From Dipodascopsis uninucleata var. uninucleata (taxonomy: Eukaryota > Ascomycota > Lipomycetes > Lipomycetales > Lipomycetaceae), in contig JAJLTO010000002.1 in NCBI GenBank assembly GCA_030568195.1, forward strand, positions 1,612,001 to 1,676,000: a stretch of DNA of 64,000 bases. The letters are read 5' to 3'. The notes below the pieces were generated by a model, which saw only the letters and a program-made list of their open reading frames with translations, was not told the origin of the DNA and searched no databases. The translations under genes and the position numbers were made by a program. Position 1 is the first letter of the stretch; every line of letters starts with the position of its first letter. Shown one piece after another: positions 53,064 to 64,000 of this stretch.

Positions 53064-54626
53064 TTATGCGTCAAAGATACCCCAATACTGTTCGATACCA
53101 TACTGACCAGGACTCTTCCACATATCATTGAGCATGGTAAACTCGAACAACTGATCAGCAACAAGGGATCTCAAAGACTTCAAAGCTGCATCCTGGTTTG
53201 GAACGGATGGAACAGCCAAACCATTGCTATTACCTTGAGTAGGCCATCCAGATTCGGTAATCAAAATATTATCGTTGTTACAAGCAGCAGTAACACGCTT
53301 AATTTGGTTTTGAACAAACTCACCAGACTGGTCGGCGGTGTAGCCACCGTCGAAAAATGTATGGCAGTTAACAGCGATATAATCTGAGGCACCGCAAAGA
53401 ACTGGGTTGTTAATGACAGCAATGAATGTGTCAACACCAACAACTGGACCAGAGTAACCTGCAGCCTGCAAAAGAGAACGACCATTGCTAATAATGGAAA
53501 CCATCTCATCGGCAGTCTTGGCACCAGAGTTAACCGGTTCATTACCAATAGAAACAGTATAAATGTCGTCCCATCCATTAGCAACTGAGGCAAGCAAGGA
53601 AACCTGGCTTGCAAGATCATCAATATCATAAATACCCACAAACAACTTCTGGCCAGGAGCAATAGCAGCCAATACATTGCTAACCTGGTCACAATCAATA
53701 CCATACAATCTAATGATCGCGTAAGAGCTCAACTGAGAAACCTCACTAGCAACAGTAGAGGCGTCCTTGCAACCACCGTCGTCAGTGTATGGAGAGTAGC
53801 TAATACCCTTAGATCCAGAGAAAGATGCAGAGGTGGAACTTGAACTAGACGATGAGGAAGTAGTAGAGGAAGACTGCTCATCACTAGTAGTAGAAGTGAA
53901 GAAGGAAGAAGTGGGAGCAACATAAACGGGAGTGGATGAAGTAGTTGGAGCAACATAAACTGGAGTGGATGAAGAAGTTGGAGCAACATAAACTGGAGTG
54001 GATGAAGAAGTTGGAGCAACATAAACTGGAGTGGATGAAGTAGTTGGAGCAACATAGACCGGAGTAGACGAAGTGGTTGGAGCAACATAGACCGGAGTAG
54101 ACGAAGTGGTTGGAGCAACATAAACCGGAGTCGACGAAGTAGTTGGAGCAACATAGACCGGAGCAACATAGACCGGAGAAGAAGTAGTTGGACTAGAACC
54201 AATTTCAGTTGAAATTGGATTACCAAACTGGTCAACAATAACTACATCGGTAGCAGCTGGCTGAACAACTTCAGTAACCACATTAACGGTCTGAATGGTT
54301 GTAACATAGACAACGTCACGTTTGTGGTTATGAGCATGACGCTTTTGAACTAATATAAGGAAGGTTATAGCAACGTTAGAAACTATTTCGCTTTTATCCA
54401 ATTTATAGAGCATCAAATGCTTTCAGTATACTTCAAAGTAGATCTCACAGCCCCTAATTGTAGTACACGGACTAGTTCCTCTTGACGCATCAAAAGCTTT
54501 CGAGGGAACATTACAATCTTCCAATTCCTCAAAATGATTGAATAAAGAGTAATATTTACCTGGTTGAGCAATAATTGCTTGAGCCAATGCAAGCACCGTG
54601 AAAAGGAAGACAACAGCCTTGATCAT
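53064..54626 (-). CDS. Secreted GH17 cell-wall glucanase/transglucosidase with tandem repeats, two exons
   Basis: Glycoside hydrolase family 17 protein of the Scw4/Scw10/Mp65 type, remodelling cell-wall beta-1,3-glucan. Exons 54560-54626 and 53064-54349 give 450 residues; intron 54350-54559 is phase 1. The start is ATG 54626, giving signal peptide MIKAVVFLFTVLALAQAIIA, then QPVQKRHAHNHKR, where KR fits a Kex2 site. Residues about 80-175 are seven 11-residue repeats plus a Ser-rich stretch. The catalytic domain begins KGISYSPYTDDGGCKD and includes the acid/base motif SIGNEPVN and nucleophile motif ITESGWPTQG. The C-terminus (QYGIEQYWGIFDA) has no GPI anchor signal, so retention is probably by disulfide or alkali-labile linkage. 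Confidence 0.92.
53910..54190 (-). repeat. 33-bp tandem repeat inside the GH17 gene
   Basis: Seven copies of an 11-residue unit T[TS]SSTPVYVAP, preceded by two bare VYVAP units. Copies differ by a few synonymous and Thr/Ser changes, so the array has been diverging and probably homogenising. It forms a Thr/Ser-rich, O-mannosylation-prone stalk. Confidence 0.85.
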
Positions 54627-57600
54627 ATTGGAAAAAATCGCAATGAATTTCAAATATCAGACACTTAGACGATATCTTCACCGAGTAACGTAGAAGATTG
54701 AAGTAATACAACAAATACTATCAATGAAAAAGGACGTATGGATATCGGATCGTAAGAACACCACACAAGCAGTCTTATCAAATCCAATTCAATTCGATTT
54801 TGAAATGTCGTCGAAAAATATCGTATAATAAACAAACGAGTATAAGGATTGACCAAGAAGACGTTTACACTATTGCTAATATTTCGTCTCTTTTTTATCG
54901 CAGTTGAAGGAACGACTAAAAGAAGGTCTTCTTGAAAGATGACAATCTTTTTAAATTTGAAGCAAAGAGAAAAAGGAATGAGCGTCCAGTGATATACGAA
55001 AACGAAAAAACAGAAAGACCGTAAGATATAAAAATCTTTCACGACAGTGAAGAGTGAAATTAAATGAAGAAAAGAAATAGAAAGAAAGAAATGAGAATGT
55101 GAGGACGACAAGATAATGTTTTCATCGAGGGAGCTATAGTGAAAATGGATGTAGTGCCTGCATTTGCGACTAATACTATGAAGCGCCTAACATCTAAAGG
55201 AGAGTTTACTAGCCTTAGCGGAGCCATTTTTTTTTTTCGCTCATTTCCCATAATCTTTAATTGCTATGGCTTCTGTTTTGTTTTTGTTTTTCCCTTTTAC
55301 TTTAGCTTTGTTCATTATAATTTCGCATATAGATTAATTTGATGACCATAAGCTTTGAAACTAGGACATATATGGATAGAAATTAGTCATATAAGGTGTA
55401 AGACAAAATGTATGTTTTATTAAGATGAAAATAAAATTACATGCAGGAGGAGTGCAATCAATCTGTATCGAAGCATACAATAATTAAGTTCAGCGCACTA
55501 CCCCTATATGGGAAATAGTTTAGAGAGGCTCATCCGGATATCTACTAGTTCAACAGAAATGTAATAAATATTGGTCACTGAACTATTGACTGCTGGGATG
55601 CTAAGTTTCAAAAATATTGGTGTGAAACTCTAAAAATTCAGGCAGAGTGCGATAGCACACCTTAATACGGTCGTTTCTCATTACTATTAACAACTCTATT
55701 TTATGTTCTCCTGTGTCTATCTGTACACATGTTCATCCAGCACGCGGACTCTTCTAGACGTTATGTCACGTGAGGAAAATTGAGGTGGAGAGGGCCAGTT
55801 CTTTTATACTGATTATACGCGCTCATTGTTTTGGCGTATAAACAGTCTGCAACAGGCATTCATGTGTGGTCTTACGATCTTGTGAACATCTGCGTGAGCT
55901 GCATTGAGCTTTTAAGGCGGCTAACACGGCGAGGTAATGCACAATGTAAGCTGCATGGTGTATAATTGATCAAGCGCGCGCGTTCCCTGCTTATATGCAT
56001 AACAAAAAATAAATATATATTTCTTGAATGAAAGAAACGGTAAGATAACTAACTCTCTCCCATAATTAATATGCATGAATGAGCGAATAATACACGATGG
56101 CCTACTGTAGAGTATAATGAAACAACCAGCCTAGCTATGGCCAGCTCTGCGTGGGTAAACGAGATCCTGGCTAACAAACATAATCACTGATTGATGACTC
56201 TGTCTGGACAGTGCTGGTCTAGTCAACTAAACTCTCTCTGCTCAAAAAAAGTTCATCTGGACTAAGAAACTGATTTCAGCTGAATACATCGCGGGATCTC
56301 AGTCCCTGCGTGCCGCAGAGTCAGGTCAAATAGCAGGTTTCTTGCGTTTCTGCTGCGCGGAGAGCGTCAGAGAACGGGCGAAATCGGAGGAGGCTGGGTA
56401 GTTAGTTGGCTGGGGCTGGGATACAACATTGTCAAGTAATGGCATAGTTTAAATGGACGATTACTGGCAGCTGCAGAAATAAATAGCTGTAGAACATCTT
56501 GCTCTCTCCAAAGTGTCGCGCATTAACATGAAATTTGGCAGTGATTCAAACTGCCCACAATAAAAACTAAATATATTTAGTGAGCTTCGCTCCGTTGTCT
56601 ACCTATAGTTTTAGTATTATCTTTTTATAACGATGCCGTAGTCAACCGAATAAACCTTTACGGTAGTGCAGTAACCAAAATACAACTAATGCATGATCTT
56701 ATTTGTAATACTATTACCTTATATAATCACATATACATCAGTGCGATACATCGTTGACAGAAGGTTACGACGAAGTAGTGGATCTAGAGCATCGCCTGGC
56801 CGTATAGTAGCACTTCATGAATGGACTGATTGTACAGCGAGCGGATTCACGCTGGCAGACTATTCGTAATATCGTATGTGAATGAATTCGCTAACCTCAA
56901 AGTCCGATAGAAGCGCCTACGTGCAAACTAAATCTTCAATCTTAATAGAGTTTCGTGGTCGACATGGCGATATACACTACCTTATTAAGCATACACAAAT
57001 AGACAGAGCTCGAAAGAGCAACAACTTGGCATTCTCTTGCGCTTGCCTTCCAAATAAAGGATCTTGAATTTGCTGACATGGGCCTAGATTGCGTGAGAAT
57101 GCAAATTGCGCCGAAAGTGTGGACTGAAGTGGACAACGGTTCAGGCCGTGGTTTGCCTGGGCCATCAAATCTAAGTGTGCTTAACAAGTTGCCATAAATT
57201 TGGCTTTACATTTGGGTGCGGCTTGCTCTAATTCATTTTTTGTTCTGACGAATGTCCAACTAGCTACTGACTAAAAAAATTTTAAAAAAAAAATAGATAA
57301 AAGAGTAATTAGATGTAGTGTAGCGACTCTGGTCGTCCATTCATTAATGCACAATGGCTCATGCAAATTTGCTACCTTAGCTTTAATTACCGCGTCTTCG
57401 ATACTCCTGCTAGCAAAAATAGTTTATTTGGCGTTCCATGATCTCATGTAATGATGTAGATCACCCGTCGTATGACGATGACGCTACAGATGCATAGCAT
57501 CGTGTGTTATTAGAAGCGTTATGTTCTCGAGGAGGGTAACTAAATCGGCATATAGTTTTCGGTGAGAGTTTTTTTAAGGCAACCATCGTTTCGGACGCCC

Positions 57601-59252
57601 CAGCAGCTTTACATATCTATGCTACGAAACGCAACCCTGAATGTTGCAATTTCGTGGGAGCAGCTGCCACTAGAAATGTCGAGACAATTACGATAGCATT
57701 TATGGGATATAATAGTAGCTGCTGTTATTGATTACTGGCGCGGTTGGCTGAATGGACAGCGAGGAGTCATTTGATTTACTGTTTCTCATCGTTGATCAGA
57801 TAGATAATGATGTATCAGGTCATATCACTCGCTATTTTTATTTTATTTTATTTTTTATTATTTTAGTTTTCTGGTTCCTGGATCTGACATTTGTTAAACC
57901 TCTTTTGACTCCCGCAAGTTTACTAATTGCGGACCATCCATCCTTTTGTTTTTTGTAAAATATCCATAGATCACGGACTATAACTACTCGTATTGGACTG
58001 CATTTGAGTTATAGTCCGATAACTGCCGTCTATGCCCGGCGGCTCGCCTTTGATGCAATAATCTTTGTAGGGCGAGACGTGTCATCTGGCATCATATCTC
58101 TGCTCTAAGACAGCTTCAACGCCAAAATATCTTCAAAGCGTTAGTCATGTAGCATTAACAATGAACAGAAGTGTGCATCATCTCGTATCCACTACTGAGG
58201 CACAATTTACAACTAGCAAGAGAAATAATGCGCTTCTTGGTGTCAAGTGGTTGCCGCAGTCTTGTTAAAGCTATGGCTGGTTCTTGTGTTGCATTTCCGC
58301 TCAAAATGAGCAGGTGTGTTTGACACGTAGTCCGTGATGAAAGCTGTCCAAGACCTGCATACTCAGCACTGCCTTCCTTGGAGCAAACTAACACGCGTTG
58401 TTGCACTGTTTTCACATGCTCATTCCGTTTTAAGGAGCCTTTCTAGGCATCTATAGAGCGCAGATGCTAATAGAGCTAGCGTGTCAAGCAAATTTTTCTT
58501 AGAAGCTAGATGAAGTATTGGCGCCGAGACCCAGAGAAATGAATGTGCTCAATAAGCCGCAAACATTTCTATTACTGTGATATTAACATACACTACAGAT
58601 TGTCATATAGGCTGCGTTTAGACCAACCGCTAATATGAACATTTGAATAGAAAATCTTAGATTTGCGACAACTCAACAGAGCGGAATCTTGCTTAACATA
58701 AAATTTCAAATTTCAACTATAGATAATATATCAATCATCACGGGAATCACACAACTAAAAAGAGTACACAGGAAATCAATATCCATAAAAAATTCCTTTT
58801 CAAGAATAAACGTAATAAAATTGTGTATAGTGAAAGTAATAAAAAGCCTTAAAGATAGTGAAATTATCCAAAATCAAGAAAAAAATGTACTCGATACATG
58901 TATAATGAAAATTGTCATAATCGAAAAAAATTACTAAGTACTCTCGAAAACAGCGAGAGCAGAAACCTAATAGACAAACATAATCCATACAAAAATAAAC
59001 CACCGTCCGCCCTTATCTCCTTTTCCATGCCAAGAACAGACTCTTAATAAGATATATATTATATAGCACAGAACATACAAACATAATTATATATGTTTCC
59101 TAATGTAACAGATGTAAAATTACTAGTCAAACGTGGAAGGAAGGAAACCATAACGATAATACCAAGTCCAAATAAAAAGGCATATTCACTCTAGCATATT
59201 CAGCACCATGAGCTCTACTAGCTCTAGCTTCGTACTGTTTCTATCATTTGAT
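54627..59252. other. 4.6 kb gene-free stretch between the GH17 gene and PacC
   Basis: The largest gap in the window. It includes the GH17 promoter and the PacC 3' flank. Visible features: a purine-rich plus strand at about 55055-55115 (CT-rich on the GH17 sense strand, 430-490 bp before its ATG), CACGTG at 55767-55772, and T-rich tracts at 57830-57870. Small frames at 56942-57187 and 58155-58415 (minus) start with TTG or GTG and match no family. No tRNA or transposon found. Confidence 0.45.
55055..55115 (-). promoter_or_regulatory. CT-rich block on the GH17 sense strand
   Basis: Plus-strand purine run (GAAGAAAAGAAATAGAAAGA and following), pyrimidine-rich on the coding strand of the GH17 gene. 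Its distance from the ATG closely matches the similar block before BTA1. Probable transcription-start region; inferred. Confidence 0.35.
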
Positions 59253-60351
59253 TTACTCCATGCTGACAAGAATATTCTTAATCAGTGTTCGTAGATGCTC
59301 AATGACGAGGATATGCATCTTACGATCTCTATCCAATGTAGATATAGTAACAGAGTTATCGTTCATCGCAACTGGCTCAACATCTGATTGTTTAGGTGAC
59401 AATACCAAGCGTGATTTAATGCTCTTAACAAGACTGTCTAAATCATCAAATTCTTTATTATCCCCGCTCTTGCTGTCAGTAGCCTGTGAAGAAAAGAGAG
59501 ATTTAGCAGAAATGGCATTAGATGATTTCTGCAGAGCGCCGACGCTAAATCGTCGAGTAGGATCTTGGTCAAACCTACTACCAAGTTGCAGAGATGGTGT
59601 TGTAGACGGAAGTCCAGTGCCATGGGAGTCGGTCGTAATAGGTAATGACGGATAAATGCCAGTACTTGATGGCGTCGACTGGTAACCATGATTTGCCTGG
59701 AATGAATTGCCAATGCCCCCATGCATCGACATTTGCGGCGAGTGCCTGACCTGTGCCACTGATTGTTCAGCGTTAATTGGAGTAAAGCCAATTTGAGAGC
59801 CTGTAGACGATGGATGCTGATTGTAGGAAGTGTGATTGCTATTATATCCATTATACACGTTGCTTGATAGCTGTGACAAGAAATGATCAGTCTCAATAAG
59901 TTCCTGCTTTGTTCTGAGAGCGGGAAGTGATGAATGAACATGCTGCCCACCATGAGGAGCGTGCGATGATGTTAATGGACCGACACTGATTCCGCTAATA
60001 GACGGATAGTGGACTGAATGACCATGATAACTAGAATTAGAAGGTAGTGAGACATGGTACTCGCCAGCAACTGGTGGAGTAACACCGACAAGCGCTTCAA
60101 GAGCAGATAATCGCGATGCCATATCTTGCCCATACACAGGGATTACCTTGTGGCGCTTAACATCTTCAAAAAAGTCATTAGCGGCCTCTAAAGCGCGTTT
60201 TGTCCGCGGAAGATCTGTAATATGAGACTGCTGTATACCAGTCTGGACTGGTGTATAAACCTGATCATGAGCATTAGGATATAGGCTATAAGATACTGCT
60301 GGAGTTTGCTGCTGTAGAGGAACCGGTGCATAATAGCCAGATTGTTGTGAT

Positions 60352-60386
<35 letters not shown>

Positions 60387-61295
60387 CTGTTGCTGCTGTT
60401 GCTGTTCCTCATGGCTAACATAGTATGGAAGTGTGTTTGAGTTATCCAGAGAATGGTATGTATAGTTCACTGGGACAGCTCCGGCAGAATACGGCGAATG
60501 GTCGTCTGACGATAAAGAGCCTTCACGCTTCCATCCAGACTGACCAGACACTTGATTAGACATTGAGCCACGACATCTGTTCGTGGTATCTGCGGGAGAC
60601 AGGAAAATAGAATCATCAGCATGAGTTTTGACATGCTTCTTTAAATCCTGTGGTCGTTTGAAAGGCTTTGAACAGAAATCACATCTATGGGGTTTTAAAG
60701 GAACATGCACTCTAAGATGAGAGGTAATGTGATCTCTCTTTACCGTTGTAGTTCTGCAGTTGCCCCAAGCACAAGTCAAGCACAAATTATTCGTAGATTT
60801 GCGACCAACATGATAATCACACAAATGGTTGTAGAGCTCTTCAGCGCTCTGAAAATGGTCCCCGCATCCAACCCACTGGCAGTGCAGACCAGTCGTATCA
60901 TTACCAAATTCTTTTGAAGCTACAGAAATAGACTGCTTGCTGCCTGGATTTTGCGTTACACTAGAAGAACCTGATTGTCCCGAAGTTGTCGGCACGTCAC
61001 GATCTGACATTGGCCCAGGAGTTGGCGGAGTAACACCCGCTCGATAAGTAGGCGAGTTAGATGCTGATGAGTAGGATGAGTTGTTAGATATCTGACTCTC
61101 TGAGCAAGTAGATTTTGTAGACGTTGGCGAAGTTGTTGAGGCTACGCCAGTAAATCCAGACCTCATAGCAGTAGAAGTAGACTCAATCACCAGAGAAGGC
61201 ATTCCTGAATAGACACTTGACGCTGGCACTGAAGCGGTTGCAGGACCATGCAACGGATATTGCACTGGTGGTGCTGTTGCCACCGACGAAGACAT
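59253..61295 (-). CDS. PACC: pH-responsive transcription factor PacC/Rim101
   Basis: C2H2 zinc-finger regulator activated by proteolysis at alkaline pH. The 680-residue intronless protein starts at ATG 61295. Three fingers lie at about residues 138-226: [40 protein letters not shown] and [20 protein letters not shown], the classic PacC/Rim101 arrangement. Candidate PalA/Rim20-binding YPx[LI] motifs occur at about 430 (HYPSIS) and 548 (IYPSLP). A run of 18 Gln follows the fingers (about residue 298-315). The conserved C-terminal segment [20 protein letters not shown] supports a full-length protein. The very long upstream and downstream spacers may serve its regulation. Confidence 0.93.
60351..60404 (-). 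repeat. CAG/CAA repeat coding for 18 glutamines in PacC
   Basis: Eighteen consecutive Gln codons, mixed CAG and CAA. Polymorphic polyQ tracts are common in fungal transcription factors. Confidence 0.85.
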
Positions 61296-62217
61296 TTTTG
61301 TGATCCTAGACTATCACCGTTTGGCTATTCAATTATGCTTGGTATAATAAATTAACGTGGACTCCTGCTATAAGGGGTTTTTCAGAGCACTTGTGAGAGA
61401 TAGCTTCATGTCTTGTCTTTCTGGGGGACCTTCTCACCTTTTTGTACAATTCTCGCTTTCATACACCTGATTCTATGAAATGGCATATATGCGGAACTTT
61501 TATGGATTATATGCATAAATGCGCCTCGATACGACTATTATGCTCATAAGATCTTGGCACTCCTTGGCAAAGAGGTCATGGAGACGAAAATTTTGGCCCG
61601 AGCCTGGCGGTGTGGCTTGGTGTAGAAAGTTATTGCTATCGCACTGAAAGTGGACCTTCGCATTCACGTGATCCACATGGATAACTCGCGTCGCCTGTAT
61701 TATTGAATCACGTTATTTTATAGATGACATGCTGGTATATATATCATATTAATGAGCTAAACTAGCAGTACAAGACCCACATGTTTCTCCTGCCGGAAGC
61801 GTAGATTTGAACATGAGTGAGGAAAGGGTTTAATGCAACATCGGTAGGTTCTTATGAGAGGATCTGTCATCGTCATAGCTACATAGAGAGTAGATTCTTG
61901 TCGATAGGAATAATCAAGGTACTTTCTCCATTCTTGCCTTTTTTTTATAGTATAGGCGGCATAACGGTCTCTTTTTTGGTTCTTTAAAGAAGCGATCATA
62001 ACTACTGTTTATAAATATATTAATTTTGGGTGATTTGTGCGTTGCATAATAGGCATTGCAAAGAGAAGAAGAGTCGGGAAATTGTAGTCTTGAGCGACAA
62101 GACAGTAGCGCCACTGAACGGATTTTAAAATTCAGAAGCTGACAGCTCTCATAACAGTTAAGCTATAGGCACTATTTCGGAACTCTTGTAGAGTCTGCAT
62201 TGTATATACGGTGAGCA
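61296..62217. promoter_or_regulatory. Divergent PacC / SIP3-like promoter region with one CACGTG
   Basis: 922 bp between start codons. TTCACGTGATCC at 61663-61674 (CACGTG 61665-61670). I noted no GCCARG-type PacC autoregulatory cluster on reading, though this was not an exhaustive search. Confidence 0.45.
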
Positions 62218-64000
62218 ATGGAGCTCGGATACGAAGACAGAGTAAAGCTGGTACCAGTGACACTGAAGGAGGCTGCTTTGGACAGTCCTTCCTTCCGAAC
62301 AGCTGCTTGGCATGTCAATGAGCAAGTAGAGAATGTCGAGCGCTGGATAGAACTTTATGTTAAGGCTGGACACAGATTAAGTAATGACACGGATGGTGAG
62401 TAAGGAAGAATTGTGTTTTGCGGTGAGATCAAGAGGAAATTGATACTGATCAGATGTATTTGATTTCAATAGTTTTGCAAGAGTCTATCAACGTTCTTCT
62501 TGGGCGTTCATTTCCTAACTTCATAACTGAAAACATAATTGATCATGACTACACATTGACGGCTATGAAGTCTTACTCCGAAGGTCTACGTATTTTCTGG
62601 TCGAATTTCATCAAATGTGTAAAGGGCATGGAAAAAAATGTCATTGAGCAACTCGAGACTCTTCAACGCAAAGAGATGCGACAATATAAGGTGAGACAAA
62701 TCCATATTTACAGAATGCAACAAATAATCTATTTGTTATATTTCTACAGCTTAATTTAAAGCTTTTACTGACTCTGAGTAGGAAACGCGACGCTTGTTCG
62801 AATCAGCTCAAAGTAAATACGACAATCTTGCTGCTCGATATGCTTCTCAGTCCAAAAGCAAGGAGTCATCGTCACTCAGAGAAGATGCGTTTCAATTGTA
62901 TGAAGCACGAAAGCAATACGTCAAAATTTCTTTTGATTTATGTATAGTAACAGTGGCCTTCAAAAGAACACTGGATCGTACGATAATTAACGCGTTTTCT
63001 GATCAATGGATTATGATCGGTCACGGTGTAAACATGACGAACGACAATATGTATTCTCGCGTTGCGGATGATATGCGAAGAATCAGACACTGGAGTGATC
63101 TGATGGAATCCTCTATGAAAGTTTTTTTTCGAGAGCTTAATATCACTAGAAAGAATCTAGAGAGTCACGTTATAGCAGAAACCGCTCCTCCACGCGAGCT
63201 CGTCGAATATTCCGCATATACAGTGAATCCTCAGGTTTTACAAGAACAGTCAGCGTCGAGCCCTGCTAATCCTAATGCCCCTTCAATGGGCCTTCATGCT
63301 TCCACAATTGATCCTCTTTCAGTTGATCCTGAAAAACATGGCAATTTGTTTCTGAGAACTTGGGCAGGAAAGCCTGCGCGGCAAGTCTGGGTTCGCCGAT
63401 GGGTATTCGTTAAAGATGCAATGTTTGGTATGCTTGTTCAGTCACCCAATAAAACCTATGTTGAAGAAAGCGATAAAATTGGTGTTCTTCTTTGCAATGT
63501 AAAGCCTTCTACTATTGAAGATCGCAGATTTTGCTTTGAGGTAACGACTAAAGATACTACACTCATGTTTCAGGCCGAGAGTCAACAAGGTCTGATTTCA
63601 TGGTTACGTACATTTGAAATTTCGAAAAGAAAAGCGCTAGAAGCTTCAGATTCTAGAGTTACAGATAGAGCATTTGCTATAATTCCAGCCTTGCAGGAAT
63701 TTGCCTCTACGGTTCAGACATCTGCTGACGCTGAATTCAGCCACGAACGATACGATTCGGGACACATGCGAGGATCGCTAGACTTGAGTCGCTCAAGTAG
63801 TGGACCTCGAAAACAATCTTCTACTACACCTGCTCTTCAAGCCTTAATATCTGCAAGCCAATCTATAGCTGGTCAGCATGCAATTTCCGGTCAGAATTAC
63901 ATTAATGGCATTGATAGAATGTTTGATGAAATTGTAGTACCAACGACTACGTTAGCGCCAACTACCATTGCTAACAATCCATTGTCGACGTCCATGACCA
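62218..64000 (+). CDS. SIP3: BAR-PH protein of the Sip3/Lam family (3' end outside window)
   Basis: Family of sterol-transfer and membrane-contact proteins (Lam/Ltc) with N-terminal BAR and PH domains and, further on, a StART-like VASt domain and membrane segments that would lie beyond the window. Exons are 62218-62395, 62473-62690 and 62782-64000+. The N-terminus (KLVPVTLKEAALDSPSFRTA then WHVNEQVENVERWIE) and NFITENIIDHDYTLTAMKSY match the Sip3-type BAR region, which runs to about residue 275. A PH domain spans about 315-415 (GNLFLRTWAGKPARQVWVRR, WVFVKDAMFGMLVQSP, FCFEVTTKDTTLMFQAES). The reading frame stays open to the window end. Ysp1/Lam1 is the close paralog and cannot be excluded. Confidence 0.85.

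Noticed and set aside
56942-58415. Minus-strand frames at 56942-57187 and 58155-58415 as possible exons of a hidden gene
   Set aside because: They begin with TTG or GTG, no splice joins give a sensible protein, and no family match was recognised. RNA data could reopen this.
58689-58937. 82-codon Ile/Lys-rich plus-strand frame
   Set aside because: Starts with TTG and is explained by AT-rich composition.
1-64000. tRNA, 5S rRNA, snRNA and transposable elements
   Set aside because: I looked for B-box (GGTTCRA), snRNA core motifs and reverse transcriptase or transposase motifs on both strands and saw none. A covariance or profile scan would be more sensitive.

Overview
This is nuclear DNA of an ascomycete fungus. 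Typical single-copy fungal genes (ATG13, PEX14, VPS25, GOS1, TRS65, SLD3, DPB4, PACC/RIM101, BTA1, IML2) lie on both strands. They are interrupted by short introns with GTATGT/GTAAGT donors and CTAAC-like branch points. Four features fit a deep-branching yeast (Lipomyces-like Saccharomycotina or Taphrinomycotina) or a small-genome filamentous ascomycete better than a Saccharomyces or Candida relative: BTA1, an SVIP-like protein, a PalA-motif PacC, and a HomolD-like box before a ribosomal protein gene. The exact lineage cannot be fixed from the sequence alone. Splice joins below were worked out by hand from splice-site consensus, reading phase and family alignment from memory.

Layout: 1-1370 mitochondrial carrier DIC1 (5' end cut); 1863-2102 (-) small membrane protein; 3140-4576 BUD22; 4789-6462 (-) alanine-rich coiled-coil protein; 7308-9602 (-) betaine-lipid synthase BTA1, followed by a 2.9 kb gene-free stretch; 12493-13312 (-) IST3; 14201-15134 (-) GOS1; 15641-16364 RPL35; 16574-19321 (-) mitochondrial leucyl-tRNA synthetase; 19651-21726 ATG13; 22585-24124 vacuolar Ca2+/H+ exchanger; a 3.7 kb gene-poor stretch; 27860-30358 large coiled-coil protein; 31105-33822 six-BRCT RTT107/Brc1; 33992-34828 (-) VPS25; 35696-36844 (-) Mpv17/PMP22-family protein; 37289-38302 PEX14; 38546-41053 (-) IML2; 42194-43366 PTPA; 43484-45576 (-) TRS65; 45917-48001 SLD3; 48495-49683 DPB4; 49805-51017 (-) CUS2/Tat-SF1; 51796-52258 SVIP-like protein; 53064-54626 (-) GH17 cell-wall glucanase; a 4.6 kb gene-free stretch; 59253-61295 (-) PacC; 62218-64000 SIP3/LAM-type BAR-PH protein (3' end cut).

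The genes are mostly unrelated housekeeping functions, but some themes recur. RTT107, SLD3 and DPB4 all act in DNA replication or its repair, and each has an ACGCGT (MluI-box-like) site upstream. Most divergent promoters carry a TCACGTGA-type site. PEX14 shares a promoter containing several such sites with a PMP22-family membrane protein. VPS25 (ESCRT-II) and PacC belong to one alkaline-pH signalling pathway in fungi but are 25 kb apart.

I saw no tRNA, rRNA, CRISPR array, recognisable transposon or viral element. I did not find a clear undescribed multi-gene system. The most novel-looking items are the SVIP-like protein with a textbook p97-binding motif, two unassigned coiled-coil proteins, the palindromic CACGTG-ACGCGT-CACGTG promoter element, and the long gene-free stretches.
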